From Cunninghamia lanceolata (lineage: Eukaryota; Streptophyta; Pinopsida; Cupressales; Cupressaceae): a stretch of 64,000 nt of DNA. Both the position numbers and the translations under genes were made by a program. Below the pieces are notes generated by a model that searched no databases, was not told the DNA's origin, and was given only the letters and a program-made list of their open reading frames with translations. The DNA lies in contig BSBN01000213.1 of assembly GCA_027924645.1 (NCBI GenBank), positions 33,358,501 to 33,422,500 on the forward strand. Reading direction: 5' to 3'. Shown one piece after another: positions 46,216 to 58,629 of this stretch (the stretch's first letter is position 1; each line of letters starts with the position of its first letter).

Positions 46216-49200
46216 ATGGCAGGCACATCCGGAAGATTAGAGGGAGAAATTCAATGGCACTAATTTTGAGTTATGGAAACTTAAGATGGAAGACATGCTT
46301 GTTGATTGTGACCTATGGGAAACCGTATCTGGTATAAAACCAACTACAATGGCACAAGCTGATTGGGATCTCAAAGATTGGAAGGCTAAGGGTCTCATAA
46401 GACTTAGTCTAGCTGATTTTGTCCTGTTAAATATCCATGAGGAGAAGACCATGAAAGACCTTTGGAAGTTGGGAGATGTTTATTAGGCCAAATCCCTGGT
46501 GAAAAACTTTTTCTGAGAAAGAAGTTGTACTCTTTGAGGATGGAGGATGGAGGATCTATTGTAGATCACCTAAATGCCTTCAACATGTTAATTGCACAAT
46601 TGACATCCATTGGTGTGAAGATGGAGGAGGAGGATCATTGTATGACCTTGCTTTGTTCTTTGCCAGACTCGTGGGATCATCTTGTTATGGCTATTAGGAG
46701 CACCACATCCACCTTCACAATGGATGAAGTGGTATCTTACTTGTTATCTGAAGAGATGCGAAGAAAGTCTTTTGAGGCAGCCAAAGAGGCTCTTGCGGTT
46801 CGTGGAAGACCCAAGGAGAAAGGGAAAAAGAAGGACAAGAAAGCTGAGAAGAGCAGATCCAAATCCCATGGGAGATCCAAATCTCCTGGAAAGTCTAAGG
46901 CTTTCTGTTGGAACTATGGAAAAACTGGGCATTTCTGAAAGGAATGCAAGGTAGAAAAGAAAAAGAAGAAGAAGAATGTCCCAGATTTAGATTTTGACAA
47001 GTCTCAAGATGATGGTGATGTTTTCATCGTGGCCCTGGCCACCCATGCATCTGATGATGTGTGGCTGATTGATTCTGGTGCATCATTCCACATGACCTTG
47101 CATCGAAGCTGGTTCATGAAATATGAAGAGTTCGATGGTGGAAAAGTGTACCTGGGTGACGACTCTCATCTGAAGATTGTTGGTCATGGAAGAGTCTCAA
47201 TCTGATTCCCTGATGGACAAGCGAAGGGGATCATTGGGGTTATGTACATCCCAGGCTTGGCACGGAACCTGCTCTCTGTAAGTATGTTGAATGATGTAGG
47301 TGTGCAGGTTGTCTTTTCAAAGGATGGATGCAAGATGACTAGAGGATCTATGGTGCTTTCGAAGGGTACTCAGAGAGGTACTCTGTTTTAGTTGGAGGCA
47401 TGCACTTCACAGTGCAATAGTTCTTTTGACTCGAAGAAAAGAGCTTCAGTCACTTCATCCCCACCATCTGCACGAGTAGTGAAGACATCCATTGTAACAC
47501 ATTCTGATGGTAGTGCACATGCTTTGGAAGTTAAACTTCTTGCTGAAAAGACTATGTTATGACATTTGAGATATGGCCACATTGGTGAGAAGGGTCTTAG
47601 AACCCTGAAAAATAAAAACACCATTGAGGGGTTAAATGATTGTAATCTCGAGTTTGACTTTTGCGAACATTGTGTATATGGAAAGCAAAACCATGTTCAT
47701 TTTTATTCTAGTTCTCACAAGTCTTCTGGTGTATTGGATCTTATTCATTCTGATGTGTTTGGTCCTGTTAGTGTTTCTTCAATTTCCAAATATGTATATT
47801 TTGTATCTTTCATAGATGATTACTATAGAAGGACATGGATTTATTTTCTCAGAAGCAAGACTGAAGTCTTTAGTTGGTTCAAAGAGTTTAAAGCTTTTGT
47901 TGAGAATCAGACTAGTAAAAAGATTAAGTGTTTGAGAACTAATAACGGTGGTGAGTTTTGTTTGACAGAGTTTGATAAGTTCTGTAAAGAGCAAGGGATT
48001 GAAAGACATAAGACAACTCCATACACCCCACAACAAAATGGAATTATAGAGAGGATGAACAGGACACTGATGGAGAGGTCTAGGAGTATTCTTAGTGGAG
48101 CAAGCTTTGAACAAAAGTTTTGGGCTGAAGCTGTGGCCACTACTTGCTACCTAGTAAATAGGTTTCCTACATTAGCTCTTGTTGGTAAGACACCTATGGA
48201 GGTGTGGTCTGGTATGAAGCCTTCAGTTAGACATCTTCATGTTTTTGGTTGTGAGGCATATGTACATGTGCCTAGGGAGAAATGGTCTAAATTGGAGAAC
48301 AAGGTTGTTAAGTGTATTTTCATTAGCTATGGATTTGGTGTGAAAGGATACAAGCTTTGGGATTCTGTGGCTAAACAAGTGATGTATAGCAGAATTGTTA
48401 TCTTCAGAGAGCTAACACCTTCTTCTGTTGTTCTACAGCTAGAAGAAATAGAAAAGAAAGAGGATGTGGTTCAGTTTCCTTCTACCCCTGAGAAGACTGA
48501 ACTGATAGACCCTGTGAGACCTGATGATGAGGAGAGCTCTAGCAGCTCTGAAATCTCAGAAGAAGAAGCAAAACCTCAACCTCATCCATTGAAGAGGTCT
48601 ACATAAATAAGGAAGCAACCTGATAGGTTTGGTTATTCATTACTTGATTCTAGTTGTGCTTTTGCTTTGCCTACTAACACTGATGAGCCTAGAATCGTGA
48701 AAGAGGCTATGGGTATGAAAGATGCAGGTTCCTGGAAGGAGGCCATGGAAGATGAGATGGCTTCTTTGGAGAAGAATAAAACATGGGACTTGGTGCCTTT
48801 GCCTGAAGGACGGAAACCTGTTGGATGCAAATGGGTGTTCAAGAAGAAATTTGGTGCAGATGGCAGTGTTGAAAAGTACAAGGCTAGATTGGTTGCGAAG
48901 AGGTATTCACAAGTGGAGGGAATTGATTATGGTGAAATTTTCTCTCCCATTACAAAGCTGATATCTATTTGGTTCCTGTTATATCTTGCAACAACTTATG
49001 ACTTAGAGGTGGAGCAGATGGATGTGAAAACAACATTCCTTCATGATGATTTGGAGGAAGAGATTTACATCTTACAGCCAAAGCATTACATAGAGAAAAG
49101 TAAAGAAAATTTGGTTTGCAAGTTGAAAAAGTCTTTGTATGGTTTGAAGCAGTCTCCGAGGATGTGGTACTTGAAGTTTGATGCCTTTGTGTTGTCAGTT

Positions 49201-50262
49201 GGATTTCTAAGATCAAAATTAGATCATTGTGTGTATTATAAATTTGACAGTGATTGCATTCTCATTATTTTATTGTACGTTGATGACATGCTATTAATTG
49301 GGAATGGTAAGAATATGATTTCTAATTTGAAGTCTCAGTTGTTAGCACAGTTTGAGATGAAAAATCTAGGGGCAACCAGGTACATTCTGGGAATGGAAAT
49401 CAGAAGAGATAGAGCTAACAGAAAACTTTGGTTAAGCCAGAGTAAGTATGTGAAGACCGTGTTGGATAGGTTCAACATGGTAGATTGTAGACCATTGTGT
49501 GTTCCTATTTCTTTGGGGACAAAGTTGTCTGTTAATGATTGTCCAAAATCTCCTAGTGAGGTGGAGGACATGACCAAAGTACCTTATGCTAGTGATGTTG
49601 GTAGTTTGATGTATGCTATGGTCTGCACAAGACCAGACATTGCCCAAGTAGTGGGAGTCCTTAGTTGATTTATGGCTAATCCTAGATGGGTACATTGGGA
49701 TGCAGTTAAGCGAGTGTTCAGATATTTGAGGGGTACTTCTGAGTATTCCATATGCTATCATGGTAATGTTACAAGAACCCCACATTCTTTTTGTATTCAT
49801 GGATTCGTGGATTCTGATTGGGTAGGTGACATTGACAGTAGGAGATCTACCAGTGCCTATGTGTTCACTATGTTTGGTGGTGTAATTAGTTGGATGAGTA
49901 AGAGACAACCTGTGGTTGCTTTGTCCACAACAGAAGCTGAGTATATGGCAGCAACTCATGCTTGCAAGGAAGCCATTTGGCTTAAGATATTGTGTTCAGA
50001 TATTGGTGTTGATGCAGGACAGATTACGATTTGTTGTGACAGTCAGCGTGTGATTTGCCTAGCAAAGAATCCAACTTTCCATGCCAGAACAAAGCACATT
50101 GATGTAAAGTTTCACTTCATGCAAGACATGGTAGAGGATGGGAAGGTGAATTTGGAGAAGGTAGACACTTTGAAGAATGTTGCGGATGCATTAATGAAAC
50201 CAGTGGGCACAAAGAAGTTCAGATGGTGTTTGGAGTCTATGGGCCTCTCGACCTATAGCAGT
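46216..50262 (+). pseudogene. Ty1/copia Gag-Pol, broken by stops
   Basis: Gag starts at ATG 46216 and needs at least two frame changes before about 46510, plus a stop at 46484. From 46510 on, one frame carries everything: CCHC knuckle near 46905 (altered to CWNYGKTGHF), protease DSGA near 47071, integrase (HSDVFGP, FIDDYYR, TNNGGEF, TPQQNGIIER), reverse transcriptase (QMDVKTTFLH, YVDDMLL near 49279) and RNase H ([23 protein letters not shown]). In-frame stops lie at 46936, 47203, 47389, 47560, 48604 and 49666. With no shifts in pol, the decay is almost purely by substitution. The full catalytic set was present when it inserted; it is now non-autonomous. Confidence 0.95.
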
Positions 50263-50314
50263 TAAATCCTATTATTTCCATTGGCTCTTACAAGGTGTTC
50301 GACAAGTGGGAAAA

Positions 50315-51364
50315 TGTTAGGAATTAAGGTGTCTCAACCTTGGTAATTCCTTGTATTATTTCATTGTATTTATTTAATTATTGCCTATTATTGTAATTAG
50401 GATGCAAATCCTTATTGTCATCTTGTGGGAGTTGGCACCGTGATGTGTCATCCTACGTGGAAGGTGACAAGTTATAAATTTGTCCTCACATGAGGAGATA
50501 GGCATCCCACTTAGTGGTAGGAATATTTTGCCATGTGTCGGCATCTTGGATAGTGTGTAAGGGAATATTGACTGAAATAGGCATGACATATTCCTATGAC
50601 AAATCTATGACACGTAAGAGTCGTAAATGGAACATTCTATGACAGGTGAAGACATGTGTCACAAGGCATCTTGGAAGAAGGCATATTTGGGCGCCCTAAG
50701 GAGGGTTATGACATGTTGTAAGAGAATATGCTATTTATAGCCTATGTATGATAGATTCTCTTACAGCTATAAGATATGATAGCTATGACAGATTCTATGA
50801 CGGTCGTAAGTGTCATAAGAGTATCTGTCATTGCCCAACCTGGGAATAGGTGACCTCTTTGGGATGGGGTAACTTGACAAGTGTCAGGAACATCTTACCA
50901 TGTAGGACAAGTATCCATAGGTATGGGTTTTAGGCCATGAGGCCATGTTGGATGTCCATCCCAAGATAGAGCCATTTTTTCCTTGTATTTTCTATATAAA
51001 TAGGTGCTTTGGAGAGATGTATTATGTGATTGACAGGTACTGTTATGCTGCTGGATTGTCTCCAGATACGAGTGTCGAAGACTACTGCAAGAGCATTGGC
51101 TCTATAACTGTATTGTAAACCTTATTGTTTAGATAATACATTTGAGCTATGTTTTGGAGTGTGGGGTTTTTCACCCGTAAGGGTTTTCCCCATGTATATC
51201 TTGTCTCTCTTCTTCTATCTTACATTCTCGTGTATGTGTTTTCTGCAATATCTCTGTTGTTGGGTTAACATTGTTGTAACTGTAAAGATTAAAATGAATT
51301 TGTACTCATCTCTCCTCATTAGATTAGTGTAGGAAGTGATTTCTGTACACCTAGCTTCCTTTCA
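50315..51364 (+). mobile_element. 3' LTR of the decayed Ty1/copia element
   Basis: Starts TGTTAGGAATT and ends CCTTTCA. TATA box TATATAAATAG at 50993-51003. It is the partner of 45058-46096, and the divergence between the two marks this element as clearly older than the one at 16071-23161. Confidence 0.92.
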
Positions 51365-53900
51365 CCACCAAGTGTGTAACACAAGTAGACCACTGTGTTA
51401 CCTACTTCCTTAATTCCTCCTTGGTGACCTCATCCTTCATCCTATCCAAAATGGTAGAAATTGCATCCGTTAAAGCATTTTTATGTCCCTCCCTAGTCCT
51501 ATAGCCAAGGACCACTTGTTGAATACTATAATCCTTGGAGGTCATGGCCGCCTCTTCTTTGTTTACCAGTGTGGTGGCTATTTGAGCAATTCTACTTCCT
51601 TGCTTATTGGTAGAAACCTGAGAGAGAGTTCTGGCCCTTTTTCCCTTGGGAGGAGCTCCCAACACCTGTGCAATAGTAGACTAATCTACCTCTTCTCCAT
51701 AGTTTTGTTAAGCTAGACTAGGAGGCTTGTCTCTGATGAGGCGTCTCTTGGAGAAGGTGCAGGTGCAGGAGATGGAGACCTTGTAGGTGAGGGAGTCAAA
51801 ATCATAGTTTTACCTAAATCCTTAGACTCCCTACCCAACTCTTCTTGTTGACTTGAGGCAACATCCTCAATATATTCTTCTTGTGATGGTCCCTGGTCTC
51901 TCAGAGCCTCATCATGGACCTCTTCTTCTTTGTTCTTTATAGCTTCTTCATGTACCTCTTCTTCTTTGTCCTTTATAGCTTCTTCAGGCACCTGTTTCTT
52001 TCTCTCATCCTCAGCTGATGGAATGCCATCCTTCTCAAGTTGTCCCTCCACGATTTGGACTTGTACAAGAGGGATTTTAGTGTTAGGTGTAACAGGAGGA
52101 GGAGTTGGGAGTGATGTAGAAGATGGAGGCTGTGTAGGTAGTGAAGATGAAGAAGGTGTGGGAAATGGGAAAGATGTTTTCTTGTCTAGGAGATAGAGGG
52201 GAAGTGGATGAAGGGGAAACCTTTACTTCAGTTGCGGATACAGTAGATATGAGCATAGGTGGAGAGGTGGAGGTAATGGAAGAGCCAGGTGTAGAGACCA
52301 CTATTACCCCTTCAAAAGTGAGAGTGGGGGCCCTTCTTGGGAGCTTCTGGGACAATGGTACATCATCTTCCTCTTTCTCCTCTGACTCAACATTCACTGC
52401 CACCGCCTTTTGTTTTCCTTTGGTGGTGGCAGGGTCAGCTTCTTCAGCTATTGGTGCTACAAATGGTGTTTGTTTCTCTATCTTCTTGCCCTTCTCCTTG
52501 GCCCCTTTTAAGCCTTCAACTTCTTTGCTGGGATATGGATTGATCATCAGATTGGCTTCTTCATCCAAGCCCTGGTTCTCTTGATTATCTCCTTGGCTCT
52601 ATTTTCAATTGAACCATCCTCTGGCCGATCCCACCTAATGTGATCTAAGGGAAGGCTATAAATCTTCTTTCCCTTATAGGAGGGGTCAAGTAGAGCACCA
52701 TCCTCCTTCAATCCTTTAGGAACCTTGGGAAACCCCCCAGACGTCTAATCCCTTCACCAAGTGGAGACTTAATCTAAAATAGTCTCTTTTCCTCACCTCG
52801 TGGTCATCCATGCAATTCTCCCAATGATCTTCTAAGGCATGTTCATGGATGTACCAACTGCCGATAAAGGGGCTGACCCATCCAATAGGGTCAAACCTGC
52901 TCCTTATGTTATCAAACGCCCCCAAGGATAGGGTGGCCAACTCAGTTTCTACATGCCTTACATTGCTGATGTTCTGGCATGAGTATTCACCCACCTTGAT
53001 GCAGAATTTGAAGCTAGACTTGTGTTTGTTGGATATTAGTTTATATACTTCAACAACCTGCCTACAAATCTCCAATAGAATGATCTTCTCACTTGGCTAC
53101 CTAGGCAATTTGTATAGTGCTTTGTCAAAGCCCATAACCTGAATGTAGGTGAAGGTTTGAAATTGAATGTACCAGCCGCCCTAATTATCAAGAGGTAGAC
53201 TAGGTAGGAAGTCATGCAGAACTCCTTTGTTTCCATAACCTCTAATAACATCTCATTTAGTTTGTTACTAATTAAAGAGCCCCAATCTATCCTCTTTCCA
53301 TCCACCACCTTCATGCTGAACTGACACATCCAGAGGTGCCATTTATCTACTGTTGGAAACCCAAACAGTCTACTAAGGAGGATTATGAGTCTCCTTCCAT
53401 CTTATTTGAACTCGTTTCTTGGTTGGATGGGTGCCATCTTTAAGGGGTACTTCCTCTGGGTGGTCAAGAGGTGTTGATTCATGTAACTTGTTTTTTCCCT
53501 TGTTCTTGTGCTATAGAAAGTGAGGGCATTGTTCTCTGTAATTTTGTCATAATCAACATAGGTAGGCAAGCCAAAGACCTTGTCCATCATGTCAGATGAA
53601 AAATCAAGAACCACATGTCCTGTTGGCCCAATTATGTTCTCACTTCTAGCCTTGTACCTCTGAGCACATGCAAGGATCAATTCAAGAGCTAGTACTAAAA
53701 CTAGGAAAGTTGTAGCCTAAAGCAATCTTGCATTCTCCATGCACTGAGTTTGGAAAGACTTGTTGGCCTCTACCCGTAGCTATTGTAAGCAACTCCATGG
53801 GTCTGGGTGACCAATATTTGTATCAACAATCTTAGGGAATGGATTTGTCATGTTTGAAGTAGGTAGATACCCTCTGAATTCTTGTTTCTTATCACCTGCT
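51365..53900 (-). pseudogene. 5' part of the second long unknown gene
   Basis: Read on the minus strand from an ATG near 53920 (MAEVPQAGDKKQEF). It has a globular N-terminal third (53680-52716) with motifs GHVVLDFSSDMMDKVFGLP, TSYLVYLLIIRAAG and FDPIGWVSPF. A lysine/glutamate/serine-proline region follows (52570-51713, with two EEAIK.KEEEVH repeats), then a helical block (51665-51402). At least three frame changes and several stops are present. The layout (globular start, charged low-complexity middle, coiled-coil end) parallels the unknown second ORF at 35472-38727, and both share a KE(S/F)..., YL-hydrophobic stretch. The function is unknown. It is split by the copia element at 45058-51364. 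Confidence 0.6.
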
Positions 53901-54210
53901 TGTGGGACTTCTGCCATTTGCCTACACCCACACATACATTTCATCAACAGTGTTGCATTTGCCTTACAAGATTAGTCATAATTAGATCAACATGAAAGCA
54001 TAAAAACTATCATATATGTTTTAATACACTAAATATGCAGTTTTATGGTGTTTTTAGGGGGTCAGAGTTTGGGCCTCACCCCTTCTTTATGTTGAGAAAC
54101 TAAGAAGAGCCAAAGTGGAAGGCCTGACAATGAAACTCCATCATTATAGTATTTCCATGGAAATAGTTAATGCACAAGACTGGATTCCTGAACTCTAACA
54201 TAAGTTATGT

Positions 54211-54503
54211 GACCGAGGGACGAGAAGCGGGGATGACTCCTGCTCAAGGTAAACAAAATGGAAGGGAAAACCTAGGAAGCCTGATGCCCAAACCCCCACA
54301 TCTTGATAGGTAGTCAGCGAACGTAGGGTGGGAGTAACCTTTGTCCAATGTTAATTAGAAGATGGAACCTGGAACACCCAATGCCCGAACCCTGACACCT
54401 AGTTAGATAATCAGTGGACAGAGGGTGAGAGTGACCTTTTCTTAATGTTAATCAAAAGATAAAACCCAGAAAGCCTGACGCCCGAACCTCGACAAAGCAT
54501 GAG
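54211..54503. repeat. Three tandem ~98-bp units
   Basis: Units at 54211-54318, 54319-54416 and 54417-54503 share a core: GAGGGTGAGAGTGACCTTT, then AATGTTAAT..AAGAT..AACC, then CCTGATGCCCGAACCCTGACA. The first is the most diverged. Confidence 0.8.
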
Positions 54504-56084
54504 TACTACTAAAGAACTAGCGAGATTGGAGGGAGAGTTTCTAAGCCTCTCAAAAGGAAGGAAGAAGATCAGAAGTCCAATCTCTAATGCTCCATGACTA
54601 AGGCCAAGGTAAAGAATTTATTTCACAAACAAGAATCCCTAAGTCATAAAAATAACCTTGAAAAGTATGCCAATCGAACAAATGGATTTGACAACTCAAA
54701 AAAAGATGAATAATGAAACCTTATCCTCCAAAGCCAAAATTCACAGTAAACGTGACAATAAAAAGTTGGGTTCGATTCAAAATGACAAAGGGGGACTAGC
54801 CATGGATCTCTAATAGAAAAGATTGAAGCATGTATACCAAATTAGAGAAACAAGCTTGAAACCAACCTGGAATAGATACAAACTTTAGTGAAGAGGTATG
54901 AAAACAAAGCACACACACTCACCAATTGTTACTACCTTTAGTTCAAATGTAATTTGCACAGTAGAAATGGGGAGTATCTGTGAAGCTCAAGAAAATGCAA
55001 TGGGGCTGCAGGAAGAGCAAACAATATCACGAGAAAGCAAAAATGAAAAATAATTAAGCTCAAAATCCTTAAAAGGGGATGATTACATGCGCAGGAGAAC
55101 CACCATTAATGCATTGCTGAGGGTAGGAGGAGGGAAATCAAATCCCATGCCGTAAAGTTTGCCTATCAGCGAGTTGAAAGGCCAACCCCCGAAGCAGCGC
55201 AGGTGATCTACCATCCCCACACTAGTGTCCTTGGAGACAGGATGTTAGGGGATGCTTTACAGTCATGCCAAGATGACCAAGCCTGATGAAATGGTCTTCG
55301 CACAAGTAAGGTGGCAAGACAGGAGTTAAAGTATCAGGGGTGCTTCTACTATTGTGCTGACATGATAAACCCTGATATCCTGACAATAAGACAAAGGATC
55401 TTAAAAGCATAATCAAGTCAACAGAAAACAAAAGTAAGGCATAGGGTTTGGGCCGACCCCTCTTGGCATGCCAAAACGATAGTATGAAACCCCGACAAGC
55501 ATGAAATTACCAAGAAACCCAGTCAATTAGGCTTAGAACCTGAAACAAAATGGAGATAACTAGATAAAACCTCGTCCAAGAAAGGAAAAAACTAAGCAAC
55601 ACTTGAGGCAAGTGAAAAAAAGGGGAGGTCCCTATTTTGAAGCAGAATGGGGTGGGTTGTGAAGGACACAACAGATGCTAACCAAAAAAAAGAATGCTCC
55701 AGAGCATTCTGAGGTGGAAAAATCAGTCAAGGACCCAGGACCCCAATTTCACCAACCATAGCAGAAGTATGAATACTGAGCCCAACTAAAAGCAAGAATG
55801 ACCAAGCACAAGATCAAATGCATCCGAAATCCAAGTGTGTGCATGTGAGTCATTCCCTTTCCTTAAGCATGCAAGAACTCATCAATCACAAACCAGAAGT
55901 TGGGTTAGGTAGAGTAAATCTAGATTTTAGATGATCACTTCGATATAGCTCATCTGCCAGCTAGGCATCTATAGCCCTGATGGAGATATCACTGACCCCT
56001 CCCAAGGCCTTGTTCTACTGCCAACCAGACATCGATAGCCCTGGTAGAGATTGCCTGGATCACCCAAACAGTTGAATCATTCTC

Positions 56085-56291
56085 TCTTCCCTCTTCTCTC
56101 TATCTTTTTTTTCACTCTTTTTTCACTCTCTTTTTCACTCTTTGTTTTAATCTCTTTTTCACTTTCTTTTTTACTCTCTTTTTTCACTTTCTTTTTTTTT
56201 ACTCTCTTTTTCGCTCTCTTTTTTTTACTCTCTTTTCCACTCTCTTTTTTTTTTCTCTTTTTTCACTTTCTTTTTTTTACTCTCTTTTTTC
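56085..56291. repeat. Polypyrimidine tract, (CTCTTTTTTCA)-like
   Basis: About 200 bp of almost pure C/T with irregular 12-17-bp units of CTCTC plus a T-run and ACT or CACT. The minus strand is correspondingly purine-rich. The FFF/SLSF-rich frame across it is not a gene. Confidence 0.9.
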
Positions 56292-56899
56292 TAAAACCTT
56301 CTCAACCTGCAAGCAATGAATCTTGCTATTGTGTTGGGGGTCAAGGCTAACCTATAAGGAGCTAGTTGCTCCTAGGTTAAACCAGTGGTGGTGACCTAGA
56401 AAGAGAAGATCATTAGTTTTTTCACCCAATTCCCAGTTGTAACAATTCATACCAACATACTGAAAGAAGCATTAGTGTGTAAGTATATGTAAGATTTCAA
56501 GAGAACATCATCCCAAGTGTAAAACTCACCCAAGCCCCCAATTAGACTAGCAAACCCATAACTGATATGAAAGGAAAAACTAGAACCCTGTGAGAAAGAT
56601 TGGTTTTGAGACCTAGAAATGATCAGAAGGAAAATGGGTTCCCTTGCTAGATTCACATAGACAAGCCTTTTGCCAACAAAAAAAACATTTAATGAGCAGA
56701 AAAAAGCATGAGATGCAAGCTGGTATCATTGAACTTGAAACTTATTTTTAGAAATTAAATAAAATGAAAAAGACTGAACAAAATCATAAAGGCAAACAAG
56801 ATAATAAAAGGCAAATAGAAACAAACCAGATAAAACCAAACAATAGACTCAAAACAAGACTCCTAACCTAACTATGTACAAAAAAGACCATAGGGTCTC

Positions 56900-58120
56900 T
56901 TCATCAGACTCTCTTAATTTGGAATGTAGTGCTTGATGTACTGCCCATTGAATGACAATGGGACAAGTTCCCTAGAGAGCTGATGCAAAAGGTGTTCTCC
57001 CCAAGGATCTCACCAATCTAATAGGGTCCTAACTAGACTTTGTCAAACTTTGAGTGGTCTCCTTTCTTTTCTTTGGCTTTATCCCACATGAAAACCAAGT
57101 CACTGATCCTAAAAACATTGATTGTAGCCCTTTTGTCAACCCATCTCTTAACTACTCTTTGATGTTTCATGAAGTGTTCTAGGGCAACATCTCTTTTCTC
57201 TTCTAGGTTTAAAAGATTCATCAATCTAGCTTCTATTTTATCTTCTACCCCTAAGTATTCCCTAACAAATTGTAGAGTGGGAATCTTCAGGCTCACGGGG
57301 AATACATGATTATGATCATAGACCAGTTGATATGGAGAGGTGCCTAGTGAAGATTTTACCTAAGTTATGTCAGCCCATAATGCAAACTTAAGTTGTGTGT
57401 GTGAATCCTTAGGGTTTCTTTCCAAGAGTTTTCTAATGACATCAATTACATTTTATTTGTAGATTTAGAAACACCATTCCCTTGAGGATAGTAATTGGAA
57501 TAAAACTTAATACTTACCTCATTTTGAAGAGTCCATTGTAATAACTTAGTAGAAGAGAATGTAGGGCCATTGTCACATACCAGAGCAAAAGGCATACCAA
57601 ACCTAGTGATGATGTGATCTTCCAAAAACCTGATAACTGTATCAGTGGTGCAGTCCTTTCAAGCTAATGCCTCACTCCATCATGTGCAGTAGTCTGTTGC
57701 TGTCAAGATGAATATATGCCCTGCAAAAGAACTTGGGTTAATCATACCAATGAAATCTAGGCCCCATTGGGCAAAATGTCTTACCTCATACATCGACTGG
57801 AGGGGCATAGTAGGGTTTATTTCCTTTAAAGCTCAAGTTTGGCAAGTATGGCACTTCCTAACATGTTGATGGGCATCTTTGAAGATATGAGGCAAGTAGT
57901 ATCTTGCCCTAAGTATCTGATGTGATGTTGCATCTCCTAATCCATGTCCAGTCCCAAGCTTATCATGAAATTTAGTCAATACCTACCCTGCCTCTTGTTT
58001 ATTCAAGAATCTAAGGTACAACCCCTCAAAATTCCTTCTGTATAGGACTCCTGATTTGATCATGTACTTCTAACTTTTAATCCTCAAAGATCTCCTTTCA
58101 GTGGAATTCATATGCTTAGG
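56900..58120 (-). pseudogene. Gypsy integrase (Tat-like element), broken
   Basis: Minus strand, right to left. Zinc-binding motif H...H...CHTC near 57850; catalytic core with GLDFIG near 57750; DNGPTF near 57565; then PQGNGVSKSTNK near 57465, where the usual GQAESTNK carries the catalytic glutamate. The C-terminal domain at 57296-57033 has LEEKRDVA, RWVDKRA and SDLVFMWDK. The glutamate is replaced by lysine and several stops are present, so it is inactive. It belongs to the same element as the domains to the right. Confidence 0.85.
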
Positions 58121-58309
58121 ACACTTGTTACTCAACAAGTATTGTACTATATCCTGATACCACATATTTGTAGTAATACTCTCTACTGAATAGTGATGAC
58201 TTCCAATAAGTGAATCTATTTCTGTCATAGTTTTAGACAAACCCTGTCCTCTGAACAACTTTATTGGATGTATTTTCAAATAAAATTCTTGCAAAATCAT
58301 CATCCATTT

Positions 58310-58629
58310 TCCTCTTCTTTCTCCTAGCTCATTCTACATCAACATGGATTTAATCACTGGATTTGGGACAATTGCCATAACTTTGCTTCTCAATATATAT
58401 AATGTCTAAATTTCTTCACAGCCTTAATCAAAGCATAAGCCTGTTTCTGCATGTATGGATATCTAATCTCTGCATCCTTGAAAGGAGCATTCATGAATGC
58501 AATAGGCCTTTCATCTCCTTCTTCTTTTCTCCGAGTCAAGACAGTTGCACAAGAAACCTCAGATGCAAAAGAATAGATGTAAAAAGGGAGAGTGCAATCT
58601 GGGCTAGTTAGCACATGAGCTTGAGAAAT
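58310..58629 (-). pseudogene. Gypsy RNase H (canonical) of the same element
   Basis: The frame at 58614-58390 reads FYIYSFASEVSCATVL, then PIAFMNAPFKDAEIRY and KQAYALIKAVKKFRHYI, the standard gypsy RNase H order after reverse transcriptase. The first catalytic aspartate of the YTDAS-type motif has become YSFAS, so activity is unlikely. Confidence 0.85.

Larger units (their letters stand above)
53930..56880 (-). other. Non-coding stretch, probably gypsy LTR/3' region
   Basis: There is no domain-bearing frame. It lies just downstream (minus strand) of a gypsy integrase and contains tandem and polypyrimidine repeats, listed separately. A Tat-like element is expected to have a long LTR here, but no second copy is in the window, so boundaries are unknown. 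A duplicated GCATCTATAGCCCTGATGGAGAT-like motif occurs at about 55965-55990 and 56028-56055. Confidence 0.45.

Noticed and set aside
52141..52584. 147-codon frame on the plus strand
   Set aside because: It is antisense to the lysine/serine-rich part of the minus-strand unknown gene.
56051..56350. 99-codon leucine/phenylalanine-rich frame resembling membrane segments
   Set aside because: It lies on the CTTTTT repeat; the hydrophobicity is a composition effect.
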